From a virus, in the IMG/VR virus record IMGVR_UViG_3300020420_000057, positions 1 through 24,612 of that record: 24,612 nt of DNA; one strand, 5' to 3'. Position numbers and translations under genes: made by a program. Of this stretch, positions 10,169 through 16,492 are shown in pieces. Every line of letters starts with the position of its first letter. The first letter of the stretch is position 1. The notes under the pieces are model-generated. The model ran no database searches, was not told the DNA's origin, and was given only the letters and a program-made list of their open reading frames with translations.

Positions 10169-10795
10169 TCATGTTGTAGTTCCTTCAATTTCCTGATAGA
10201 TGCCACTTCCAAGTCTAGCACGATGATATCTGCTTAAACGTAGACCTTGAGTTGTAACTTGCTGGCTGTCCCTTGCCTTTGCACGACGAAACTGAGCATC
10301 GGCAAGAGTAGTATAGGAACTGGCAATATCAGCTTTGCGTGTTACAGACAAAGCTAATACAGATGCAAGACGGAAGATAACCCACATAGTAAATGTTGGG
10401 GGCCAGTACTGCGTTTCAGGACGAAACACATAATTTAGAACTACAGGATCTTCTGCTTCAGCATTGATATAAACATAACGCTCATAGATGTCATATCTTT
10501 GAGGAACATCATCAATGGTAACTGTTATAACCTGTAAGGTATCTGGGTTTGTGGGAAGAGCATACGCTGCGTCCCATCGATCAACAGGAACATCAGTAAG
10601 TCTAGAAAGAGTCTTCTGTCCTGTAGCAAAGTTCCAGTTATGCTGACCCAAACAATCAGAGACAACATCTTCATAAATGGTATTTGCAACTAGGGCTTCA
10701 TCAGTCGAGTCTGTAAATGAAGTCAATGGCTCCAAACCGATCAGAACCATTGCCTTTTGCGCTACTTCAATATCGGTAGATGGAGTTGTTGGCAT
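10169..10795 (-). CDS. Tail tubular protein A / adaptor, gp11-like
   Basis: A 208-aa protein. The N-terminus DIEVAQKAMVLIGLEPLTSFTDSTDEALVANTIYEDVVSDCLGQHNWNFAT is the standard T7 gp11 pattern: helical start, conserved IG..P..S, then an A..Y......L..H.WNFA segment. The length is close to T7 gp11 (about 196 aa). It forms the ring joining the portal to the nozzle. The start at 10795 follows the stop of the upstream small gene by 3 nt. Its position directly before the nozzle gene supports the call. Confidence 0.87.
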   Translation of the reverse strand: MPTTPSTDIEVAQKAMVLIGLEPLTSFTDSTDEALVANTIYEDVVSDCLGQHNWNFATGQKTLSRLTDVPVDRWDAAYALPTNPDTLQVITVTIDDVPQRYDIYERYVYINAEAEDPVVLNYVFRPETQYWPPTFTMWVIFRLASVLALSVTRKADIASSYTTLADAQFRRAKARDSQQVTTQGLRLSRYHRARLGSGIYQEIEGTTT

Positions 10796-10798
10796 TTA

Positions 10799-10906
10799 CT
10801 AACGTCCCATGTTTCTAGGAGACTTCTTTTTATTGAGGCATTTTCCTGCTGCACGACACTTAGCCTTCGTCGGACATGTCGGGCAATTTTTGAATCCTGC
10901 GTGCAC
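10799..10906 (-). CDS. 35-aa basic four-cysteine protein (GTG start)
   Basis: A tiny gene, MHAGFKNCPTCPTKAKCRAA then GKCLNKKKSPRNMGR. Four cysteines at residues 8, 11, 17 and 23 (C-x2-C-x5-C-x5-C) could bind a metal ion. The remainder is Lys/Arg-rich. No ATG is available in frame; the GTG at 10906 has AAAAGG 7 nt upstream and begins 2 nt after the stop of the preceding gene. It sits in a chain of four tiny basic genes between the capsid region and the tail adaptor. Nucleic-acid binding is a guess from charge and cysteines only. Confidence 0.5.
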   Translation of the reverse strand: MHAGFKNCPTCPTKAKCRAAGKCLNKKKSPRNMGR

Positions 10907-10908
10907 GG

Positions 10909-11040
10909 CTATGCCTTTTCTTTGGCTGCCAAGATCTTTTCCTGCAGTTCTTTAGGCAGAGTCTTTTGCTTTGCAGTAAGGGTTGCTTTGCCCATTTTCT
11001 TGGTCTGTTTTTTATTGGGCTTTTTGCCAGAGTGGTACAT
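10909..11040 (-). CDS. 43-aa lysine-rich protein
   Basis: It starts at the ATG at 11040, which shares its A with the preceding TGA stop (TGATG). The sequence MYHSGKKPNKKQTKKMGKAT continues as a probable helix (LTAKQKTLPKELQEKILAAKEKA). About a third of the residues are lysine. I do not recognise a family. Its neighbours are equally small and basic, and the run lies inside the late virion operon, so a virion or DNA-packaging role is possible but unproven. Confidence 0.5.
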   Translation of the reverse strand: MYHSGKKPNKKQTKKMGKATLTAKQKTLPKELQEKILAAKEKA

Positions 11041-11093
11041 CAGTAACCTCCACCTTTTCGTGGCTTAGGCTTTCTGATTGGTTTCTTTTTCAT
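11040..11093 (-). CDS. 17-aa lysine/proline-rich micro-ORF
   Basis: MKKKPIRKPKPRKGGGY. The ATG at 11093 overlaps the previous stop as TAATG, and its TGA overlaps the next ATG as TGATG. The sequence just before its stop (GGTGGAGGTTAC) supplies a purine-rich Shine-Dalgarno region for the following gene. It may be a real basic micro-protein, or mainly a coupling device that passes ribosomes to the next gene. Support is the perfect overlaps at both ends; the length is too short for more. Confidence 0.35.
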   Translation of the reverse strand: MKKKPIRKPKPRKGGGY

Positions 11094-11224
11094 TACTTAG
11101 CTCCCTTGCCAATAGTTGCATTTTTGCCAAATGTGACTGTGCCGTTACGGCGCTTGATAGTCTTGGCAGACGAGGAAGGGGCAGCTTTCGCTGCCGCCTT
11201 CTTTTTTGCTGGTGCTTTAGCCAT
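11093..11224 (-). CDS. 43-aa Ala/Lys-rich protein
   Basis: MAKAPAKKKAAAKAAPSSSA then KTIKRRNGTVTFGKNATIGKGAK. The first half looks like a histone-tail-type disordered Ala/Lys/Pro segment; the second half may form a small beta hairpin. The ATG at 11224 overlaps the previous stop as TAATG, and the next start overlaps its own stop the same way. A DNA-binding or capsid-lumen role fits the charge but is inference. No family recognised. Confidence 0.5.
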   Translation of the reverse strand: MAKAPAKKKAAAKAAPSSSAKTIKRRNGTVTFGKNATIGKGAK

Positions 11225-11484
11225 TAGCGACTATCAGTTGTCATACTCACAATGTCACCAGTATCCACGGTGCCACCTGAGTTAGAGACAACAGTTGCAA
11301 TACCAAAGCCATTAGAGGCATTGATAAAGATTACATCGCCAACATTGATTTCGTCTGACTTACTATTGAAGTAGCCAGCAGCATCAATGGTATTCAGAGC
11401 ATCCCCAGTGGACTTGTAGTGCCAGATGTGGAAGCCATTGCCTGAATAGTTGACCAAAGAGAAGTTTGCGTCTGTATAAGCCAT
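11224..11484 (-). CDS. 86-aa capsid-associated protein (possible decoration protein)
   Basis: MAYTDANFSLVNYSGNGFHIWHYKSTGDALNTIDAAGYFNSKSDEINVGDVIFI... is a compact beta-rich protein. The pattern IWHYKSTGDA...IDAAGYF......VGDVI is common in small proteins coded next to the major capsid gene in many tailed phages, where a head decoration or fibre-base role is often assumed. A strong Shine-Dalgarno (AAGGAGGAG) lies in the 12-nt gap after the capsid stop, suggesting abundant synthesis, as expected for a decoration protein. The exact role is unverified. Confidence 0.6.
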   Translation of the reverse strand: MAYTDANFSLVNYSGNGFHIWHYKSTGDALNTIDAAGYFNSKSDEINVGDVIFINASNGFGIATVVSNSGGTVDTGDIVSMTTDSR

Positions 11485-11496
11485 CTTAACTCCTCC

Positions 11497-12336
11497 TTAT
11501 TTCTTTAGCTCAAGTTCGAAACAACCTTCAGCATCGATTAGGGTCGCATTCATCTGCATCTTGTTCAGAATGAAATATGCATCCTTATCGTTATGATACT
11601 GCATGTTGGACGAAACATCAGCGCCAATTGCATGACCCACAGAACCCTGATGCCAAGCAAAACACTTTCGGTGTGTGGTGCCAGCAGCATCAGAACCGTT
11701 AGTTTCACTCAGGCCAGAGAAAGGGAACCACATAAAGCCAAGCCACTCTTTAGCGGTCATAGCATTCTGGAAAGGAAGATCTGCCTCGCCAACATAGTTA
11801 GTGCGAGAAAACTCATCCAAATCAAGAAGCTGAGACCACTGCTCCCAGCCAACTACAACATAACGCTGACCATCGTCAGGAACACTGTTGTTGCCAAAAA
11901 GCTCCATAAGACCGAATGCCCAGGCAAGGGTAATACCATTGCTGGTTTCATTATGGGTTGAAGTGGTAGTATCCATAGCCTCCAAGATAAGATCATCAGT
12001 CTTACGGCCTAGCGCATATGCACCAGACTGTTGAGCGACAAGCATCTCATCATGGTTGATACGGAGTTGGTCTAGATCATCTACCCACTCGCCAGCAAAG
12101 TAATCCTCAACGGTTACGCTGACGTTTGTGTGAGCAAGATTCATAGGTGCGACATTGCCATGCCGCGCCTTGGTAGTAGCAAAGCCCTTACCGATCTTTT
12201 GGAATGTGGTCTTATTCTTGACCCCATTCGCAGTACGAATGGTATTCCTGAGTTTGGACCCCATGCGCTGATACGCCATGTGAACGCCAGACTCAAACTC
12301 TTCGATAAAGGAAGTGCTAATGGATGGTGTTGCCAT
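11497..12336 (-). CDS. Major capsid protein
   Basis: A 279-aa protein. It opens MATPSISTSFIEEFESGVHMAYQRMGSKLRNTIRTANGVKNKTTFQKIGKG, the start seen in a family of podovirus capsid proteins, followed by VEDYFAGEWVDDLDQLRIN and GRKTDDLILEAMD helices, typical of HK97-fold capsid subunits of this group. The length is normal for the family. The gene lies directly after the scaffold gene. Its 145-nt leader carries a promoter candidate and repeats, in keeping with high, separately boosted expression. The ATG at 12336 has GGGAGGG upstream. Confidence 0.88.
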   Translation of the reverse strand: MATPSISTSFIEEFESGVHMAYQRMGSKLRNTIRTANGVKNKTTFQKIGKGFATTKARHGNVAPMNLAHTNVSVTVEDYFAGEWVDDLDQLRINHDEMLVAQQSGAYALGRKTDDLILEAMDTTTSTHNETSNGITLAWAFGLMELFGNNSVPDDGQRYVVVGWEQWSQLLDLDEFSRTNYVGEADLPFQNAMTAKEWLGFMWFPFSGLSETNGSDAAGTTHRKCFAWHQGSVGHAIGADVSSNMQYHNDKDAYFILNKMQMNATLIDAEGCFELELKK

Positions 12337-12385
12337 TATACCCTCCCAAGGGTTGATCGAGTTGATACAAGTTTGCTTGCGGTCT

Positions 12386-12431
12386 GGTTATCCATCAGCG
12401 CAGGGTCCGTAGATTATCCATTGCATCAGGG
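12386..12431. repeat. Imperfect direct repeat in capsid-gene leader
   Basis: Two copies of about 20 nt in the scaffold-capsid gap: GGTTATCCATCAGCGCAGGG at 12386-12405 and GATTATCCATTGCATCAGGG at 12412-12431. The second overlaps the -10 box of the promoter candidate on the minus strand. They may be protein-binding sites or a decayed duplication. The 145-nt gap (12337-12481) holds no gene. Confidence 0.4.
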
Positions 12432-12442
12432 CCTTCTTGCAA
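12413..12442 (-). promoter_or_regulatory. Candidate sigma70 promoter for the capsid gene
   Basis: On the minus strand, TTGCAA (12442-12437) and GATAAT (12418-12413) are separated by 18 nt, 4/6 and 5/6 matches to the -35 and -10 consensus. It lies about 80 nt upstream of the capsid ATG, in the largest gap of the late operon. Host-type recognition is inferred; a phage-encoded specificity factor is not excluded. Confidence 0.4.
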
Positions 12443-12469
12443 AAACAAGATGTCACAATATTCTCAGCT

Positions 12470-12482
12470 TGTTAATTCACAT
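12470..12482. promoter_or_regulatory. Near-palindromic 13-mer, copy 2 (upstream of capsid gene)
   Basis: The same TGTTAATTCACAT as at 744-756, here touching the scaffold stop codon and about 135 nt upstream of the capsid start. Exact conservation of 13 nt and the same placement just after a stop codon suggest a site, not a coincidence, but only two copies were found by eye. Confidence 0.35.
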
Positions 12483-13240
12483 TAACTGTTACGCCGAGCA
12501 TATTGGTCGAACCCTGCACGAACCTTAGCGATAAATGCAGGATCCTTTTCTTTCCAATACTTAGGATCATTTTGCATTGATCTAAGCTCGTCAATGGAAA
12601 GAACTTCCTGAAACTCTGTTTCAGAAATCATATTGAACTGTGGCTGTCCATTAAGTTCCATCAGTTCCTCAAAAAGCTGAACCATACCGGCAGATGCAGG
12701 AATGTTTGCGAACACTTCATAGGCTTCCTGTGTAAGGCTTGCGTTTGCCCAGCCCTCTACACGACTAAGCCTATCCTCGGCATATTCACCAAGCTGCTCG
12801 GACTCAACATTCCAGTCAGGGCCACGGAGAGTATCCGCTTCGGCATACTCATTCACCAGCCCATCAAACTCTTCCTGAGATAAACCATATTCATGAGCCT
12901 TAGCTTGAAACCAAGTGAGAAGCGGGTCTGATTCATCAACTGTGTACTCAAGCCCATCTGGAGCTTGAAGATTAACTTCATAATCAGCAGGACTGGCAGG
13001 AGCATCTTTCATAGCCTCCTGATTGATCTCATCAATAATCTGCTCACGCATATCATCTTTGCGCTGATAGAAACCACGCTCTAGCTCTGTATAGCTATTT
13101 ACAAGATCTTCTGGGGTTTTGAATTTATCAGGAAGCCAACCAGGCCTGTCAGTAAATGATTCCTCAGGTTGCTCCTGCATATCTGCCTGAACCTGTGGCT
13201 GCTCTTCAACCTCTGCAGTCTCTTGTAGTTCCTCACTCAT
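12482..13240 (-). CDS. Capsid scaffolding protein
   Basis: A 252-aa, very acidic protein. The N-terminus is Glu/Gln-rich and likely disordered (MSEELQETAEVEEQPQVQAD), followed by RPGWLPDKFKTPEDLVNSYTELERGF, the motif common to T7 gp9-type scaffold or capsid-assembly proteins, and long helices. The C-terminus is a basic helix (AFIAKVRAGFDQYARRNS), the usual capsid-binding end of scaffolds. The gene lies between the portal region and the capsid gene, the normal order. The start is the ATG at 13240, directly after the upstream stop. Confidence 0.83.
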   Translation of the reverse strand: MSEELQETAEVEEQPQVQADMQEQPEESFTDRPGWLPDKFKTPEDLVNSYTELERGFYQRKDDMREQIIDEINQEAMKDAPASPADYEVNLQAPDGLEYTVDESDPLLTWFQAKAHEYGLSQEEFDGLVNEYAEADTLRGPDWNVESEQLGEYAEDRLSRVEGWANASLTQEAYEVFANIPASAGMVQLFEELMELNGQPQFNMISETEFQEVLSIDELRSMQNDPKYWKEKDPAFIAKVRAGFDQYARRNS

Positions 13241-13507
13241 TTAGCAATCCCATTTCCTTAGTGCTTTGTTAATACGGCTATTTGGATCGTTTCGTGTCTT
13301 TTCAGAAGTTAGCTTCTTCTTCATGCCTTTCATACGAGCGCAAAAAGATCTACGTCTTGCTGCCTTCTTTGGACTTTTCTTTGCTTCCTTTGCCGAAACT
13401 GGGCGTTTGATATTTCTCCCCTGCCTTCGCAACGAACGCCTTCCAGCTTCGTTGAGGCCTCCCTCGGGGTTTTGTCCTTCCTTGCGCTGCCATGCAGGTG
13501 TACTCAT
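13241..13507 (-). CDS. 88-aa basic protein, DUF6321-like
   Basis: The sequence runs from TPAWQRKEGQNPEGGLNEAGR near the N-terminus, through RRRSFCARMKGMKKKLTSEK, to NDPNSRINKALRKWDC at the end. This AWQR.EG.NP.GGLN ... SFCARM.GM...L ... DPNSRINK.LRKW.C layout is one I recall as DUF6321, found in marine phages and large viruses; function unknown. It is Lys/Arg-rich and helical. The ATG at 13507 overlaps the previous stop (TAATG) and the scaffold gene starts right after its stop. It belongs to a run of four small basic genes. The family name is from memory. Confidence 0.65.
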   Translation of the reverse strand: MSTPAWQRKEGQNPEGGLNEAGRRSLRRQGRNIKRPVSAKEAKKSPKKAARRRSFCARMKGMKKKLTSEKTRNDPNSRINKALRKWDC

Positions 13508-13659
13508 TAGTTGCCTACTTTCTTCATAGCCATCTTATGAGCTTGAGTAAAGGTGGCACCACCCATCATCTTTTTGGTCATAAAGTCCATATGAGCCTTT
13601 GTATGATGCTTGGAATGCTTCTTCATAGTTTCTTTTTGACGCTTTGTTAGCTTTGACAT
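13507..13659 (-). CDS. 50-aa His/Lys/Met-rich helical protein
   Basis: MSKLTKRQKETMKKHSKHHT, then KAHMDFMTKKMMGGATFTQAHKMAMKKVGN. It reads as two amphipathic basic helices joined by MMGGATFT. Short proteins with the same pattern (LTKRQ..TM..HS.HHT..HM..M...M..G..F..AH..A.K.VG) are familiar to me from marine phages, without a known function. The ATG at 13659 shares bases with the previous TGA (ATGA); the stop is TAATG with the next gene. Confidence 0.6.
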   Translation of the reverse strand: MSKLTKRQKETMKKHSKHHTKAHMDFMTKKMMGGATFTQAHKMAMKKVGN

Positions 13660-13889
13660 CATGTCCTCGCATATGTTGGTTTCTTACCACCACCGGCAGG
13701 ATTGGTTGCTCTCTTGCGTCTTGATGCGCTTCGCTTCTCAGATGCTGTCATTCTAGCAGCTTTGGATGCAGGGACGCACTTAGGATACTTTCTACCATCA
13801 CCCATCTTGCGACCACACTTAGGGTGCTTGCCATCTTTTGTTGTAGATATATCTACCCAGTTTTCACCAAACCATTTTTTAAGGCTCAT
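13659..13889 (-). CDS. 76-aa basic protein, DUF5872-like
   Basis: MSLKKWFGENWVDIS..., CGRKMGDGRKYPKCVPASKA, then RMTASEKRSASRRKRATNPAGGGKKPTYART. The LKKWF.E.WVDI ... CGR ... GRKYPKCVP..KA..M ... RRKRA pattern is what I recall as DUF5872, present in phages and giant viruses, function unknown. Two Cys in a short Arg/Lys/Gly context could bind a metal ion. The start overlaps the preceding stop (ATGA). Confidence 0.65.
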   Translation of the reverse strand: MSLKKWFGENWVDISTTKDGKHPKCGRKMGDGRKYPKCVPASKAARMTASEKRSASRRKRATNPAGGGKKPTYART

Positions 13890-14023
13890 CTGTACTTACC
13901 GCCCATGCGCTTGTACTGTTGAACCAACTGGCCGCTTGCATATGCGCTGGGCCACTTCTTCACCCTTGCCTTAACAATAGCCCTTGCTCTTGCGTATAAG
14001 CTGGGATTTGCTGGTTTAGCCAT
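13886..14023 (-). CDS. 45-aa basic helical protein
   Basis: MAKPANPSLYARARAIVKAR, then VKKWPSAYASGQLVQQYKRMGGKYR. The pattern LY.R....K.....WPSAYAS..LV..YK..GGKY also occurs as a small domain beside DUF5872-type sequences in other phages, as I recall. The start at 14023 overlaps the end of the upstream gene by 8 nt and the stop overlaps the next start (ATGA). Function unknown; charge suggests nucleic acid or capsid contact. Confidence 0.6.
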   Translation of the reverse strand: MAKPANPSLYARARAIVKARVKKWPSAYASGQLVQQYKRMGGKYR

Positions 14024-14279
14024 CGGTCTGTTTCCTTCCCTTTTCGCAACGAGCCTTCATAATTGCAACAACCCATCTAGCACCTTCAGCATGGGCTAAT
14101 ACTTCGATATTTGTTCCAGCAGGATGTATGCTCTGTGTCGTAATGCTTTCGAGATACTGGAGAAAATCCCTGCCAATCCCAGAGCCAAAGAGACCGTAGG
14201 CCTTAGAATTAAGGTCAGCTTCAACGTCACTAGTATATCCGCGACCATCAATCGAAATCGTTCCACGTTGCTTACTCAC
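14016..14279 (-). CDS. 87-aa Bbp19-like protein
   Basis: It starts at a GTG (14279) that shares its G with the portal TAG stop. The segment GRDFLQYLESITTQSIHPAGTNIEVLAHAEGARWVVAIMKA matches the outline of Bbp19-type phage proteins (F..L......S.......E.L.H.EG.R.VV..I), which are coded after the portal in many podoviruses and have no settled function. The family is suggested by pattern and position only. Confidence 0.5.
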   Translation of the reverse strand: MSKQRGTISIDGRGYTSDVEADLNSKAYGLFGSGIGRDFLQYLESITTQSIHPAGTNIEVLAHAEGARWVVAIMKARCEKGRKQTDG

Positions 14280-15856
14280 TATTGCCCCTGTTGTGTTTGC
14301 ATCAACTGTTGCAGAACCTCGACATTGCCCTGCACCTGTTGGGGATCTGCAAGAAGCTCCTCCATGATCCCAAACTTCTGAGCAAGATATTGAACCACCT
14401 TTTCCTGATTGTATAGGACAGGGGTAATCTCGGGTCCAAAGGTGGAGGCAACTGTTTGCTGAAATCTTACAAAATCAGAAACGTCTTGCTGATCCTGCGC
14501 TCGCAGCAGGGGAGAAACTGGAACGATACGCAGTTCGCGTCCGTCCACCTTTGGTATGTCTAAGAGGCCTTGCTTCTTATAGATGTAGACGATTCGCTCT
14601 ACTAGCGGTTGCAAAAATTCTTTCTGCATCCTGCCAGCAACTGCGCCCATATCTCGTGCAACGTCTGCAAGACGTTCACTGACTTCTGTAGCAGATAAAG
14701 GAGTCCTAGCGTTAGGACGAGTATCCAGTTCGTCAATGAAAAGAGCCTTACGGACGTTGCGGCGCATATCATCTAATACTAATTGCGCTACGTCAAACCG
14801 TCCTGGACTTTGAAGACTATCAATTACACTACCGGGACTTCTTGGAATAAATGTTCCCGGCTGTATGGTGATATTATCAGGATTAAAAACACCATCATCA
14901 TCATACACATAGCTGCCCGAGATAGCCATTTCAGCATTCTCAAGGATAAGCTGCACCGTCAGGTTAAGTGTCTTGATAGCTGGCATTGCCTGTAGAACAG
15001 GACCGCGACCCCAAACTTCAAAACCAGACTTAGACCAGCGTGTAGTTATCCAAGGTGTAGCGCCCCTCCCACTGAGCCTTTCTTTCATTAAAATTGTCTG
15101 ATCTGTTTCAGATATCAGATAGTATGTGTACTCATCCTTAAATCTATTTGTAGCATCATACATAGTAGCTTCGATGATGCGTGTTTTTCTATTCGGGTTC
15201 TTTTTCTGCTCTTTGAGCATCTTTTCAGAGAACTTGGCCTTGGGATACCGATGTTTGACTTCGGTAAGATCAGTCTGAAAGTTCCAACGGAACCAGTCAG
15301 TCACTGTATCCATCTTGCCGGGCAATAGAGCAAGATTGGTAGGAGGAACCGAGGTAAAGTGAAGATCTCCCATAAACCTACCCTCTTCTGCGAGTAGGTT
15401 CATAGTCCCAAGACCAAGATCCTGAAGGCCTTCATGCATCTCTGCATTAAAGTTAGAGTTACGAAGACCCTCATGAATAAGGTCAGTAATACGATCAAGT
15501 TCTTCTTCTAGGGATTTGCTGCGAAGTTCATTGGGAAACTCAGGGCCGGGAAGAAGTCTGAATGCACGACCATTCGGTGGAAAGAAGCCAAGTTGTAAGC
15601 GAGAAGCAAACTTAGGCAGACCAACCACAGCAGTCTCGTCATATATATTTTCGGTACGTCTAGCTGCTGCACTTTCTTGAAAAAAGCTCTCACGATGAGG
15701 AAGAACATAGTCATAAATTTCTTCCCAGAGATCTGTCCAAGAGTTCCAGCGACTCTTTGCTTTCTTAAAGCGATCCATTACACGCTTTAGTTCTTGCTTG
15801 TCGCCTACTCCACCTGTGGGGGGAAGAGGATTACCATCATCTACCTGAGGTGCCAC
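14279..15856 (-). CDS. Portal (head-tail connector) protein
   Basis: A 525-aa protein. The N-terminal helices VMDRFKKAKSRWNSWTDLWEEIYDYVLPHRESFF, then TENIYDETAV and ASRLQLGFFPPN, are the usual start of T7-like portal proteins (R...W...W.......PHR..F ... YD.TA......AS.L...L.P). The length is typical of this class. The C-terminus is Gln-rich (LQQLMQTQQGQ). The protein forms the dodecameric packaging and ejection ring. The start is the GTG at 15856 with AGGAG 6 nt upstream; a nearby ATG (15858) is out of frame. Confidence 0.88.
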   Translation of the reverse strand: MAPQVDDGNPLPPTGGVGDKQELKRVMDRFKKAKSRWNSWTDLWEEIYDYVLPHRESFFQESAAARRTENIYDETAVVGLPKFASRLQLGFFPPNGRAFRLLPGPEFPNELRSKSLEEELDRITDLIHEGLRNSNFNAEMHEGLQDLGLGTMNLLAEEGRFMGDLHFTSVPPTNLALLPGKMDTVTDWFRWNFQTDLTEVKHRYPKAKFSEKMLKEQKKNPNRKTRIIEATMYDATNRFKDEYTYYLISETDQTILMKERLSGRGATPWITTRWSKSGFEVWGRGPVLQAMPAIKTLNLTVQLILENAEMAISGSYVYDDDGVFNPDNITIQPGTFIPRSPGSVIDSLQSPGRFDVAQLVLDDMRRNVRKALFIDELDTRPNARTPLSATEVSERLADVARDMGAVAGRMQKEFLQPLVERIVYIYKKQGLLDIPKVDGRELRIVPVSPLLRAQDQQDVSDFVRFQQTVASTFGPEITPVLYNQEKVVQYLAQKFGIMEELLADPQQVQGNVEVLQQLMQTQQGQ

Positions 15857-15858
15857 AT

Positions 15859-16092
15859 CTAGCTCCTAATTGATTTACCAAGATTACGACGACGGTAGCC
15901 GGTAAAGCCCTCCAACTCCTCATCTTGCAGTGAGCGTTGTCCAAGAAGGTTAGCCCTCTTCTTACGCTCCATATCAGCAGTGCGACGCCTTTCTTCTTCT
16001 TTTTGCTTTGCAAGTCGCTCTTCTTCAGCCTTTCGCTGCTTGACCAGTTCTGGATCAGGTCCCGGTGGGCTGGGGGCAGACATGAATCCCAT
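15859..16092 (-). CDS. 77-aa Pro-rich/coiled-coil protein upstream of portal
   Basis: MGFMSAPSPPGPDPELVKQR... then a long charged helix (KAEEERLAKQKEEERRRTAD) and a basic C-terminus. I choose the ATG at 16092 because AAGGAG lies 6 nt upstream; an in-frame ATG at 16107 would add five residues. The MGF...P.PP.PDP opening followed by a coiled coil is common just before portal genes in podoviruses; the role there is unknown. Confidence 0.65.
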   Translation of the reverse strand: MGFMSAPSPPGPDPELVKQRKAEEERLAKQKEEERRRTADMERKKRANLLGQRSLQDEELEGFTGYRRRNLGKSIRS

Positions 16093-16492
16093 CTTCATCT
16101 CCTTCATCTTTCACAAAGATGATACGGTGGTCTTTTTTAATCAATTCACAATACAGCTGGTATGGGGTTAGAATCCAAGGCTTGTTCATACCGAGTATGT
16201 GCTTAACAAAACTAACGCAATAAAGCCAGCGAGGGGCATAGATACAACTTTCCTGAACCTCTGTTTCAACACATATACAATTTTCTAGCATGTCATAAGC
16301 TAAAAAATCAGACTCTTCCTCACCTAAAATCTCGAACCTAAACCTTTGGCTTGCACACTCAAATCTAACCCATAAACCAAGGTTACTATCGTATCTAACA
16401 GCAAAAACATGGCCAAATTGCTTTCTGTGAAAGGTAAACAGTCTCCAAGGGCCAATGTTGTTGGTATGTCTAAAGCAAATTATCCAATTCAT
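16055..16492 (-). CDS. 145-aa protein, possible permuted NlpC/P60-like fold
   Basis: MNWIICFRHTNNIGPWRLFTFHRKQFGHVFAVRYD..., APRWLYCVSFVKHILGMNKPWILTPYQLYCEL.... A His in FGHVFAV (His28) is followed about 64 residues later by a Cys in a helix start, LYCVSFVKHILG (Cys92). This His-before-Cys order and the (N/Y)C..FVK...G helix resemble permuted papain-like (LRAT/YiiX-type) NlpC/P60 proteins. Proteins with the same C(V)..VK..LGI......TP.QLY pattern are common beside terL in podoviruses. Enzymatic activity is inference. It overlaps terL (ATGA) and the next gene. Confidence 0.5.
   Translation of the reverse strand: MNWIICFRHTNNIGPWRLFTFHRKQFGHVFAVRYDSNLGLWVRFECASQRFRFEILGEEESDFLAYDMLENCICVETEVQESCIYAPRWLYCVSFVKHILGMNKPWILTPYQLYCELIKKDHRIIFVKDEGDEDGIHVCPQPTGT

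Noticed and set aside
12435-12450. Terminator between scaffold and capsid genes (TCTTG...CAAGA hairpin with T-run in the loop)
   Set aside because: Only 5 bp, the T-run is in the loop and not after the stem, and the site overlaps a promoter candidate.
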